This document shows positions 1 through 9,171 of a stretch of 16,132 nt of DNA, piece after piece. How positions within the stretch are numbered: position 1 is the stretch's first letter; every line of letters begins with the position of its first letter. The notes under the pieces are model-generated. The model did no database searches. It saw nothing but the letters and a program-made list of their open reading frames with translations, and was not told the DNA's origin. The translations under genes and the position numbers were made by a program. Origin of the DNA: Cudoniella acicularis (lineage: Eukaryota; Ascomycota; Leotiomycetes; Helotiales; Helotiaceae); contig JAAMPI010001311.1 in the NCBI GenBank assembly GCA_013054445.1, positions 1-16,132 of the forward strand. The letters run 5' to 3'.

Positions 1-148
1 ACGGTTTTGTTTAATAGTTCGAGATTGGGGCTNGGGGGGAGTTGTTTTGGGGTTTATGGCTGTGCGTAGAGGAGGAAGTAGGATGAGATTGGAGGGGAGA
101 GAGGAGAGAGGTGGATGTCAGGAGAAGAGTTGTAATTATTTTAGTTAA
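1..148 (+). other. G-rich left edge, possible 3' tail of a gene
   Basis: Positions 1-125 are strongly G/purine-rich on the plus strand, including a polypurine stretch at about 66-128, and there is one ambiguous base at 33. Reading from position 2 the frame stays open for 48 codons to a TAA at 146-148. No domain is recognisable and the residues are low complexity (Gly, Arg, Glu). The 3' halves of two other plus-strand genes here (chitinase and the small membrane protein) have the same G-rich composition, so this could be the end of a coding region that starts before the window. It could equally be non-coding. Confidence 0.15.
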
Positions 149-2222
149 AAAAAATATAAAGTAGGTTTGGCTTTCTGATCCAGGCCATTTGTCATATGGC
201 AGGCTTGATCAAAATTCTGGCTTAATTCCTTATTATTGACAGAAAACAGCGTCGTCATTCAAACTGTCCAGGAATTGAGCAATCGCGAGAACTGGGTGTA
301 GTTGTAGCCCTGTTATGTCGCTTTTTTTAATTAAATTATCAAATTCGAAGGGTTTAGTGGCAGTGGCGGCTCGAGTGGAGGCATAATCACCTAACCCGCC
401 CTCTTAGAGGCTTAAACCCTCCGTTTGCAGCCTCACTGTCGCATAATATATCCTCATCGTCAGAATTAGTCTCCTATAAAAACCATTATACACTAGCATA
501 TCAGAAATCATTTGAAGATATATCCCTCATATAAAAGTCATATAACTACCACGAAAAAGACCTAGTAGTCGTATAGCTTGAATAATACATCTTCAAATCT
601 GAGTGAAAAACTAAAAAAATAAAGGTTCTCTGGATCTATGCCTTGATTTTCACCTGACTAATGCAATTGATGAATTCACGGCCATTTTATCGACAGCCAA
701 CAGGTTGACCAAATAGGCGGCATTATGAGTGGTCCGCACCAGCTCTTTTCTCTATAGCGTGAATGTAACCTTATAAAAGACAAGAGACTGCGCTAACTCA
801 ATCTCTTGGTGTTCCCAATTAGGGAATGCCACGTGAATATCACATGTCGCTATTCAACCCTTGTACTGTTCATCACGAGTCGGAACTCGAACCAAAGTAG
901 AACTCAGGGGTATCATCGGGTAACCTTCCCTTTTCATCCAAACCCAAACCCCTTTTCCACCCCGGCCCCCTCAAGTCGAAACAGCCGAGTAACGTTACAA
1001 TAAACATCCGGCCAGCACATCTTTTCCCGCAACCCTAAATCCCCTTTCTTTTCTCCGCCTGATAGCAAACCCATGCGCTTATCAGCGGGAAATGATTAGC
1101 ATCATCTGCGAGTCAATCCCCAGATTCTCCACTATATTGCCCTGGACTCCCCTTTCCCAATTTCTCAAGATATGATGAGGATGATGGGTACACGCGACGT
1201 TACCACGCGACGGGTCGAATCGCTTCGTTGGAATACCGCGATGATAGGTATGATCAGGTGTGCGCCGGAGTGCGTGCAGCATTCGGGGAATCAATCTTCC
1301 ATTTAGGAAGGAGATGCTTTGTCATCTATCAGAAACCCTGAGAACTTCACGGCGTTTCTTTGAGGTATCGACATCAAATGTGTTGAATGACTGATCTGGA
1401 TGATTGCAAACTTTTTAATCACATTTGTTTTGTTATCAAGATTTTTGGCTCCGTCTCGGCTCTACTGTCTACGGACGGCAAGGGAGAATTGAGTATTTCG
1501 AACTCATCCGAAATACCGAAAACACATCCACGCGCCCGCGGCCGGCGGCGAAATTTTGGCAGATTTGGAATTAATTTCCAAGCTTCGGACGAACATCAAA
1601 CTTAAAGTTCAAAGATAAAACATGTGCTGTGTATCTTGTGTTATCTGGTATCTAGGGGGTGCTGCAGAATTCGAAAGATAGCATTCTAGAAGCCAACCTC
1701 TTCGAAGAAAATTCTCGGAGATGGCAGGGCAGGGGTATTTTCCACTACCCCACGAAAGGCAGAATGTCACTGCAGGGAGACACACGTTGTTACAGTCGGA
1801 GAAATAAACTTTTTGTGCGAGTGTGAAGTGTTGCACATGCCCTTGCTTTAACCTAGATGCCGAAGACCCACGATATGTCTCAAGTGAGCATTTCTCGAGG
1901 GACATATAATCCCCGGTTGGTACCGATATTGCTTCGCTTTTGAAAAATTCAATGCCAAGCCCTGGTGTGCTTTGTCTATCCTTCTGTTCTTGCCTACTTA
2001 TTCAATTATTTTGAAGATTTAGTTTGTGTTTTGAGCTGCTCTATTAGACGGAAGTATATTCAATTAGCATCCAAGGAGGCTACTAGCTATCCCCCACTCG
2101 TCTTCTGCCCCTTTCCATCCCTCCTTCCTTCAACAACCTCACCGTCCGACCGTCTTTCGTGGACGGCTTGATCAATCTCACGGTTCTCACCGTCGATATC
2201 CTCCCGAAAGGAACGCTTAAAA
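149..2222. other. Long intergenic region, no convincing gene
   Basis: I found no recognisable coding sequence on either strand in these 2 kb; the open frames are short, without family motifs or consistent splice sites. Three TATAAAA boxes lie on the plus strand at 475-481, 530-536 and 772-778. A perfect TTCCC/GGGAA dyad with a 5-base spacer (812-826) is followed at once by CACGTG (830-835), a core recognised by bHLH/bZIP factors. A GC-rich patch lies at about 1531-1550. The last 130 bases (about 2090-2220) are pyrimidine-rich, typical of a fungal core promoter and 5' leader, and probably belong to the chitinase gene. Confidence 0.5.
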
Positions 2223-3826
2223 ATGGCTCCAATAAAGTGGATCTTCTCGCTGGCGAGTCTAATCCTGTTCACTGCACCAGCCCTTGCTGGTTTCAGCTCA
2301 AGTTCCTCAACGAATGTCGCCATCTATTGGGGTACTGTCTCCCGTCCAATCCTCTTTCAAAGAAACACATATTGACTGTCGACTCTAGGTCAGAATTCCC
2401 TTGGTCAAGGCACGGGTCCCAATGCCCAGCAGAGGCTTTCGTATTATTGTGCCAGTAAGTTCCCTATTGAAATTTCAAACATTATTCAATAATACTAACG
2501 AATTTTCGATAGATACCGAATTTAACGTAAGTTCTCAGCTATTAAACTTTAAAACCAACGCACATGTACAAAAACCAACAGGATTTTTGTAGATAGTCCC
2601 AATTGCATTCCTTACGACGATTTCGAATCCGACTCTGAACTTCGCTAATGCGGGAAATAACTGCACCGCTATAACTGGCTCGTCTCTGTTCTACTGCCCA
2701 CAAATTGAGTAAGTGATTTTTCTTCCGCCTTTCGGTGCTTGGTAAGAGACTAACTCGTTCCTATAGGCAAGATATCCAAACTTGCCAGCAGACCTATGGA
2801 AAAAGCATCCTCCTGTCCGTCGGCGGTTCCACTTACACGGAAGGTGGCTTCTCTTCGTCTGCTCTGGCCACCGCAGCAGCCAACAACATTGTAAATTGCC
2901 AATTTCTTTGCTCGTTCCTCATAATTCTCTCTTCCATCCAATGAAGAAGAAATTGCATCCCTCTATCCCAAAAAACAGCACTTAATTAACTAACCGCACC
3001 AAAGTGGACCATCTTCGGCCCCCAAACCTCAAACACCTCCATCCCGCGCCCCTTCGGCTCCGCAGTCATCGACGGCTTCGACTTTGACTTCGAAAGCACC
3101 GTCTCAAACATGATCCCCTTCGGGCAAACCCTACGATCTCTCATGAACACAGCCCAGTCCTCCACCGGCGGAAAACCCTACTTCCTAACCGCAGCCCCTC
3201 AATGTCCCTACCCGGACGCAGCCGATGGTCCCATGCTCGCCGGCGCTGTTTATTTCGACGCCATCTGGATCCAATTCTACAACAACTACTGCGGCCTGCA
3301 ATCTTACACCCCCTCCACGGGAACCACACAAAACAACTTCAACTTCGCCACCTGGGATAACTGGGCTAAAACCGTATCCCTAAATCCTAACGTCAAAGTG
3401 TTTTTGGGTGTTCCGGGGAGTTCGACAGCCGCCGGAAGTGGGTACGAGAGTGGCAGTACTCTTGGACAGATTATTGCGTACAGTAAGTCTTTTTCGAGTT
3501 TTGGGGGGGTGATGATCTGGGATGCTAGTCAGGTTTTCGCGAATGCTGGGTTCCTTGATAGTGCGGTAGGCTATTTGGGCCAGGCGCCGCAGACGACTTT
3601 CTCGACTAGTACGGTGAGTTCTACCAGTAGTGCTGCGGCTTCTACGACGGTTACGGGAAGTGGCACGGGAACACCGACGACGAGTTCGGCGGCCGCGAGT
3701 AGCACGGGTCCGGGATTGGTCAATCAGTGGAATCAGTGCGCGGGCCAAGGATGGACGGGAGGAACGGTTTGTAAGCCGCCGTATACTTGCGTTTATTTGA
3801 GTGTGTGGTACTCGCAGTGTGAATGA
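2223..3826 (+). CDS. Secreted class III (GH18) chitinase with C-terminal CBM1
   Basis: Endochitinase predicted to cleave beta-1,4-GlcNAc bonds in chitin outside the cell. Exons: 2223-2331, 2389-2454, 2513-2526, 2593-2708, 2767-2890, 3005-3826; they sum to 1251 bases, giving 416 residues. All introns are GT-AG. The start at 2223 gives a hydrophobic signal peptide (about residues 1-22). Then come the GH18 N-terminal strand (VAIYWGQ), the SVGG motif at 119-122 and the catalytic DGFDFDFE at 166-173, with Glu173 as the acid. A Ser/Thr/Gly-rich linker spans about 340-383. Residues 384-416 form a fungal CBM1 with paired cysteines and exposed aromatics, ending WYSQCE; the usual Asn near the last aromatics is Ser here. 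The hevamine-type barrel plus CBM1 fits fungal subgroup B chitinases; family known, substrate inferred. Exon 3 is only 14 bases. Base skew flips inside exon 6. Possible poly(A) signal AATAAA at 4076-4081. The gene converges on the 2EXR gene. Confidence 0.95.
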
Positions 3827-4493
3827 GTGCCTTTTCTGGAGGAAAAGGGGGCTGGTCTTTGGAATGAGCATGGATTGAAATTGGGTTTTTAACAAGAGCT
3901 TTGAGCTGGCTTGGAGCTTGATTTTTGAAGAGGGAGAAGGGAAGCGTTAGGCACTTGAGAAGTATTATTTGAGGTTGGTTGGGAGAGACTGTCAATTATC
4001 CTATATCCCCGGAGTCAGTTGATATTTTAGCGATACTCTAGGAGGCAGGGGAAATACCTCAAATTGACTTGATTAAATAAACACAAGAAAGTACTTGAAG
4101 CAACTCATGTATGGATCTATATGTTAAGAGAATTGACACGGTCAAACGTTTTATTCTATCTTATATAGAAGTCATTTAACTTTTAAAAGGTTTCCTGGAA
4201 AAAGCTGTGTTTGACAGTTTAACTAACTTCGGGTGCATGGAATAGAGTGTGAAAAGAGCTCCGTACAACAGTTTGTTAGGATTTATTACCAAATATTACA
4301 TATAAGTATGTTAGAAAGGAGATGTAGTTTCAATTATTAGCTGCAAGCACGTCAGTGAATCGTGGATGATAAGTCAATTTTGGAAATCTAATTTTTGGTC
4401 CTGCATACCGGTTCAGACCAAGCCACGCCTTGAGTCTTGAAAAGCACCCTGATCTCTCCGAGGTCCTTGAATCCGTCATCTCTTGGGAAGTCT
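3827..4493. other. Convergent 3' intergenic region
   Basis: This lies between the 3' ends of the chitinase (+) and the 2EXR gene (-). It holds the probable chitinase 3' UTR (G-rich to about 3980, AATAAA at 4076-4081) and an AT-rich middle. A perfect TTGAC-ACG-GTCAA dyad sits at 4133-4145. The minus-strand frame 4330-4518 encodes no recognisable domain. It could supply a spliced tail to the 2EXR gene if a GTATGC donor at 4520 and an AG acceptor at 4466 were used, adding about 26 residues to a stop at 4388; this is unproven. Confidence 0.4.
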
Positions 4494-5276
4494 TTAGTGT
4501 AGACCCTTTTGTTCGCATACTTTAATAGTAGGCATCTTGCCCTCCTCTAGCCTGTTTGACTTGACCAAGCCCCTGAACCTCTCATGCCAAGCAAAGTAGA
4601 CATGATCAAGTGAGCTAAATGGTCTGACATCCCCGCTCTCGGTGAAGGAAGAATGCAATTGCTGTATGTTTTGCTTAAGGTTGCGTTGTCTACTTGCCAA
4701 ATAACTGCGAATATCAGGGGCAACGTAGCCCTTGTCTGCCACTTTAAAATCTTCACCTTTAGCCATGCGCTTCCAGGCCGACATATCTTCATCGAAAATA
4801 AGAATTTCTGACACACCTGAATTGTGGAGAATGTAGAACCCCTCGACAAGATAAAACGGCGCAATCTCGTCACGGCAGTGTCCAATGTTTACTCCCACAG
4901 TTCTGGCGTTGTTCTTTCGTAGGTGATTGGCAATAGCTGAATGCCAAGCATTGCAGAGTGATTGTGGTGTATAGTAAATCTGATCAACTTTGTCATTGGC
5001 ATATATGGTTGGCATCGAGGGTTTAGTATAGATCTCAGTCGGGTGTTGTGTCCCACGTGAGAAAAAGGTGTGATGTTCGCAGCCAAATTCTAGTTTGTAA
5101 TGCTTGAGACGCGCGTCCCTTGATTCGCGATTGGCGTGAAGAATGGCTGGAACAGGTGTGATGGAGCAAAGGCGGGACCCAGTAGCTTTTTGATCCATTG
5201 CGTGACAAGTATTGAAGTTGATAGGTTCCTCAAAAATAAAAGCCTTTCCAAGTTCGGGTGGCAGGTCAGAAAAGCA
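4494..5276 (-). CDS. 2EXR-family protein, start broken or misplaced
   Basis: Member of the fungal 2EXR domain family, widespread in Pezizomycotina and of unknown biochemical role. The first in-frame ATG is at 5198 and gives 234 residues to a stop at 4494-4496. The signature second half of the domain is clear: PAILHANRESRDARLKHY at about residues 17-34, then the typical D-x-I-Y-Y region (VDQIYY at 71-76). The conserved head of the domain, LPPEL followed by about 35 residues, is also encoded in frame but upstream of that ATG (5199-5276). There it is preceded directly by a TAA at 5277-5279 with no AG acceptor between. So the 234-residue model lacks the head. An out-of-frame ATG at 5276-5278 lies just before a TTTT run, and one fewer T would join it to the head. 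Either the gene is frameshifted, the assembly has an indel, or a shorter protein is made. No signal peptide or membrane segment is seen. Confidence 0.75.
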   Translation of the reverse strand, partial: CFSDLPPELGKAFIFEEPINFNTCHAMDQKATGSRLCSITPVPAILHANRESRDARLKHYKLEFGCEHHTFFSRGTQHPTEIYTKPSMPTIYANDKVDQIYYTPQSLCNAWHSAIANHLRKNNARTVGVNIGHCRDEIAPFYLVEGFYILHNSGVSEILIFDEDMSAWKRMAKGEDFKVADKGYVAPDIRSYLASRQRNLKQNIQQLHSSFTESGDVRPFSSLDHVYFAWHERFRGLVKSNRLEEGKMPTIKVCEQKGLH

Positions 5277-5825
5277 TTAGGCAGTGCCAACTACTTGGTT
5301 GTGTTCGTTCTTGTTGGAGGTTTCTTGGGTAAGAGAACAAGTGCTCGAAGTTGATGAATATATACCTAGAAAGGATATCAGCTTATGTTCTAAGGCGATA
5401 GACACTCTGTAAAAGACTTGGAATACCAAAAGGAAAGGCATGCCTTCAATTCCATGCTCACTGCCGATAACAAAAGTCATCGTCACAGAATTCCTGTCAG
5501 CGGATCCATCATCGCCAGCCTTCCCCCTTTTCCCCCTCGTCAACTCAACATCTCCGCTGCTCTTCGGGGATTGTAAAGCATTTGAGGGGAGTCTGGCACA
5601 CTGGGGGTTGAGGATACTCATTTCGGGCTCTCTTGCAAATGCCTCAAAAGGATTTGAGAGAGGTGGGGGCGACATGTTGAAGCTGTGAAGGTGACCGATA
5701 GCGACAGACAAAGTGAATCGACTGATAACCAGGAGAGCTAGGTCCTCGATTCCACACACTGCTGTACTGTATCTCTCTGCCTCGCTCTCAGGCTTAGCAC
5801 AGAGACGGATATCGATTCTTCGCAT
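5277..5825 (-). CDS. Doubtful ORF in frame with the 2EXR gene
   Basis: An open frame of 182 codons whose stop (TAA, 5277-5279) directly abuts the 2EXR head in the same reading frame. I recognise no domain. An internal Met near residue 51, starting MSPPPLSNPFEAFA, would give a more natural proline-rich start. The bases upstream of 5825 on the minus strand are pyrimidine-rich with three copies of a TTACTC-like hexamer, as in many fungal leaders. The opposite strand is also open over 5440-5688, which weakens the coding claim. It may be a real small gene, the 5' part of a gene once continuous with the 2EXR frame, or 5' UTR and promoter. Confidence 0.2.
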   Translation of the reverse strand: MRRIDIRLCAKPESEAERYSTAVCGIEDLALLVISRFTLSVAIGHLHSFNMSPPPLSNPFEAFAREPEMSILNPQCARLPSNALQSPKSSGDVELTRGKRGKAGDDGSADRNSVTMTFVIGSEHGIEGMPFLLVFQVFYRVSIALEHKLISFLGIYSSTSSTCSLTQETSNKNEHNQVVGTA

Positions 5826-6465
5826 TGGCGTCTAGAGTAAGAGTAAGAGTTGGTGGTTGGAGTTGTGGTCGTCAAGACGGTTGGCTTGTAAGTTGTTTGC
5901 AATAGTAAGCTCATATACGCTATAAGCGAGACCCACGCTAGCCCATATCAGTCGTCACGTGGCTCCTCGTCGTACTGGCGCAAAACCAAGAGCGGCCAAG
6001 TAAATACTGGAGTGGGGCTCGTGCCGAGACAAAGCCGAACCGAACCCTTATATATTAATTAAAATAAGAATTTTATGTCTTAATAACCAGAGCGCCGGTA
6101 GTAGACGTGAAAGCTTCGAAGAGAGGACCGTATTGAGAATAAACAATAAAAGTGTGCTAAGGGATGTGGGCCTTAAAATCTGCATTCTGAAAACTTCAAA
6201 AAAATAAACTATTAAACGATGCTTCGCGCTTGTACGAAAGTCCAGAACTAATAATTCTGGATCGAACGTTTTGTTTCTGAATACTATTTCCTTGTTTTCC
6301 CTTTGCTAAACTTTAAAATGGAAGGGAGAATTAATTCCTTCTATTTTTAGGAGTTTCTTCGGCTCTTTGCGAGTAAGCCCCTCTTGCTAGTGAAGTTCAA
6401 GATATTCACTGCACCTTGACGTCCTAGCAAATAATTCAAGGCCATATTATTATTCTCACTCTCCT
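5826..6465. other. Intergenic region, no gene seen
   Basis: No open frame of note. A hexamer GAGTAA-type tandem lies at about 5834-5850, a CACGTG core near 5956-5961, and a very AT-rich patch at about 6050-6085. It probably holds the promoter of the minus-strand gene or genes to the left and the 3' UTR of the Ser/Thr-rich protein gene to the right. Confidence 0.4.
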
Positions 6466-7767
6466 CTATGATTCATCGCCCCCATCTCCAACAGAACCGC
6501 ATGGACCATTGGAGTACACAGCCTCAAAATCATTTGCGTCGACAGTTGTATAGAAATATCCTTCGATAGGTTGTCCGACCGGGCAACTCGACCCAACAAT
6601 ATTATTGCAGATATCATACGTTGATGCATAAGCAGAATAGTAACAGTTTGCTGTGTTCAGGCATGCCACACAGCAATCATATGCCGTATTGGCAGATGGA
6701 GAATAGACGTTTGCTGAAGAGTCGGTAAAGTAGTTGTCATAAGGATGAAGTCCGTCCGTGAGAGTGGGTCCCAAGATATTAGCGCTTTGGCACGCAGCAT
6801 AAACACTTGTAGTTGATGTAACTGTTTGGATTGATGTGCTTGTTTCGGTTGTCGCGATTATTGTTTGGAGTGTGATGGTTGACGAGAGTGTGGTTGAGAA
6901 ACTGAGAGTGGTAGAGACGTTGGCGGGAACCACTGTTGAGATTGAGGTAGAGATGATTGTTGTTGAAACGGTTGAGGTCAATGGACGGAGGGTGATGGTG
7001 GAAGTTGGTTCGATCTCGATAACTTCACGCGTGTAGATCACTTGCTTGATTTCGTCACCTATTTTGCATGAAGAATTAGCATTCAGGGTTCTAATTAAAT
7101 TTTTAAACAGCATAAAAAGTTAGGAGAGCTTACAGGTTACCGCCACCGGGTATGCCTGGCTACTGAAACAATTTGCTGGCTTTTTGGCCGGAGAACTTTG
7201 TTGTTTCCCGGACTGGGAAGAGCGATTGTCAAGGCCTCCTCGCTTCTTTTTCGAGGCAGTGTTTTCGCCGGAAGTAGTATCAATTGGAATAAAACCTGGA
7301 GTGGCTGCAACTGTTGAGGTCGCAACAACGGTCGTAGAAGATGTTTGGATCACGTTCACGACGGAAGTAACACTCAAAGTTACGTCAATAGTGAGATAAG
7401 CGGTTGAAGTCGTTGAGAAAACATCCGTGATTGTCGACGCTGTCAATGTGCTGGTCACCCAACTTGTCACTGACACAAAGCTGGTTGAAGCATAAGGTGT
7501 TATGGTTTTGATCGGAGTTGTTTTTCCGCAAGCCTCGATGGTAATTGGTGGCAAGACTACCTGAACCGTTTTTGTAGGTACAGCTGCTTTGACACTTGTT
7601 GATGTTTTTCGCGTTGTGCAGTCGATAGTGGTGTATGTATTCGATACCAACTTTGTCGTACTGCTCAGGCCCGGAGCATTTCGATCTAGAAGTTGGAAAG
7701 GTGATGCAGCCGCCGTGAGCACCAGATGAAGTGCACCAGCTATGCAAAGGAGAATATTAGGTTGCAT
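6466..7767 (-). CDS. Secreted Ser/Thr-rich protein with Cys-rich C-terminal domain
   Basis: Two exons, 7134-7767 and 6466-7058, joined across a 75-base GT-AG intron (7059-7133), give 408 residues. The split codon becomes Cys212 and removes an early stop. I chose the ATG at 7767 because it begins a clean signal peptide (about residues 1-22); an ATG at 7818 is in frame but puts 17 polar residues first. Residues about 30-165 and 220-300 are dense in Ser, Thr and Val with little charge, as in heavily O-glycosylated wall proteins. A KKKR run ending in Lys175-Arg176 could be a Kex2-like cleavage site. Residues 301-408 form a separate domain with eight Cys (CC-x2-C-x5-C at 340-350), resembling the PAN/apple-like Cys domains of fungal secreted proteins; that match is a pattern judgement. 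The end is acidic and Gly-rich, with no evident GPI signal. A TATATA box lies at 7861-7867, about 95 bases upstream. Probable wall or matrix protein; function unknown. Confidence 0.85.
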
Positions 7768-7860
7768 TTTTGCGATGTGAAAGGGAAGTGATGGGATTGA
7801 AGATTCAGAGGACAACAAAACCCTTCACAGACAGTAAGTTTACGGGTGGAATATCCATTG

Positions 7861-7867
7861 ATATATA
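7861..7867 (-). promoter_or_regulatory. TATA-like box of the Ser/Thr-rich protein gene
   Basis: The bases read ATATATA, on the minus strand TATATAT, about 95 bases before the ATG at 7767. The spacing suits a fungal TATA element with a leader of about 60 bases. This is positional inference only. Confidence 0.4.
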
Positions 7868-8865
7868 ATTCCTTGAAGTACTAGGAAAATATTGACATAC
7901 TTCCATGGCCCTAGAAAGAAACGCTGTGACTGATGATATTCAAGATCGGCGTTGAAGCAATAGTTTTCTTGCGCTAGCACTATATTGTGTACATTTATCC
8001 CAGCAGATCGGATCAATAATTTCTCTTCCCATCGAGGAAGACTCAACTCTATTGGCAGACGGAGGATTTTCTCCAAAAGGCTTGCTCTTCTGGAGCTGAA
8101 CAAAACCAAAGGTCGTCGAGAGGCGTTCGGCGCAGCACCAGCCGTTGAGAGATGGCCACTAATCAAAAATGGACGCGTTAACCTCGTGGGCTCCATGCAG
8201 TTTTGTGGACCCCACATTTTGAAATGGCACTTGAAATCTCAATAACTTGGTTAGTGTGTGGGATATGATCCCCTTTAGGCTCATGCTGCACAAAAATAGA
8301 ATAAATTTAGGGGAGAGTGGGCCTCGTAACCCTGCTTTGCGCCCAAGCGCCTTCGGTCAGAACCAAACATGAAGGCCTAGACGTAGGACGTGCCGTGGAC
8401 GGACCAGAAAACCGAAATATTCAAGTTTTTCTTGGAGAAATTATTGGGTACGCGAATCCCACACCATTCTGCGTTTAAAAGTACTGGATTCGGAATGCAG
8501 CCGAGTCCAATGGCCTATCTAGGGCTACGAGCGGCTGGCTTGAGGGGAGTTCCCCACAAAAGAGGTGGCTTCTGACGCCCGCATTAGGTCGCGCCTCCGA
8601 AATGTTTGACTGCCGATTCATCCAGGTACGAGTACTCACTCCGTACCCAATTTGCAAAATTCGAAGATGTCAAAACACACAAAAGCGCGTATGCGTCGTG
8701 AAGTAACCTTTAAAGTTCGTTAATATCGGAGAAGCCTTCAATTTTCGCTGCAGCAATCCGCAGAAATTGTGGACCGTGTTGAACTACAATTCGAGAGGGG
8801 TTGTTTAACAGAATCAACTTGCTTTCCTTTGCTTGAATGTCTGTTGCCAATTACTGCTCAATATT

Positions 8866-8888
8866 TGCATTATGTAAAGAATAATGCA
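8866..8888. repeat. Perfect 8-base inverted repeat
   Basis: TGCATTAT and ATAATGCA flank a 7-base spacer, so either strand could form a short hairpin. It lies about 280 bases beyond the amine oxidase stop codon. No function is evident; chance is possible in AT-rich DNA. Confidence 0.5.
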
Positions 8889-8914
8889 CAAGTTGCATTT
8901 CAAATGCTTAGATG

Positions 8915-8928
8915 AGTTCGACCGAACT
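8915..8928. repeat. Perfect AGTTCG/CGAACT dyad
   Basis: Six-base arms with a 2-base spacer (AGTTCG-AC-CGAACT). The symmetry would suit binding by a dimeric protein, but I match it to no known fungal factor. It lies 27 bases from the preceding inverted repeat. Confidence 0.5.
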
Positions 8929-9171
8929 GTTCAACAATAGGTTATATCAAACAATATGAAAAATATCGCGATTTAATTCGTGACAATATGCCAGAACTTT
9001 TCCTCTTCTACGCATCAATTTTCAGGGGGGTTCGCTTAAATAAGGGGGAAGCCATAAGCTGTGGGCTGCAACATTAACGGAAAGGGGTTGTACCCTAGTT
9101 TTGTAAGACAAACTCAGGATGAACAAATCCGAAATATGTTGGAAATCCAAAATCCTATTCGATTCTTGGTT

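Larger units (their letters stand above)
7868..9171. other. Gene-poor spacer with small dyads
   Basis: The short frames at 7840-8217 (-), 7985-8245 (+) and 8390-8575 (+) show no recognisable domain, overlap each other on opposite strands and lack supporting splice sites, so I do not call them genes. The interval holds the promoter of the Ser/Thr-rich gene on the left and the amine oxidase 3' UTR on the right. Two perfect inverted repeats stand out at 8866-8888 and 8915-8928. Confidence 0.45.

Noticed and set aside
875..900. B-box-like GGTTCGAGTTC on the minus strand suggesting a tRNA
   Set aside because: The flanking bases do not form a T stem and no acceptor or anticodon arm can be built around it.
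1031..1040. AACCCTAA telomere-like words (also near 12362)
   Set aside because: Single copies only, not tandem; the second is in an SDR exon.
1387..1605. 72-codon plus-strand frame with an Arg-rich end
   Set aside because: No recognisable family; the Arg-rich part comes from a short GC-rich patch.
1609..1905. 98-codon minus-strand frame
   Set aside because: No domain, no signal peptide, no splice support and overlapping open frames elsewhere; composition is like the surrounding spacer.
2159..2458. Frames overlapping the chitinase start
   Set aside because: They read through chitinase exons 1-2 and an intron in the wrong phase; the spliced frame has the GH18 motifs.
3380..3895. 171-codon Arg/Thr-rich frame antisense to the chitinase
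   Set aside because: Shadow of the Ser/Thr linker and CBM1 codons on the other strand.
4388..4520. Spliced C-terminal extension of the 2EXR protein
   Set aside because: Donor and acceptor exist, but the unspliced stop at 4494 gives a normal family length, so it is noted and not adopted.
6836..7036. Val/Glu-rich plus-strand frame
   Set aside because: Antisense shadow of the Ser/Thr-rich repeat of the secreted protein.
7840..8217. 125-codon minus-strand frame upstream of the Ser/Thr-rich gene
   Set aside because: No family resemblance, overlaps the likely promoter and TATA box, and the opposite strand is also open.
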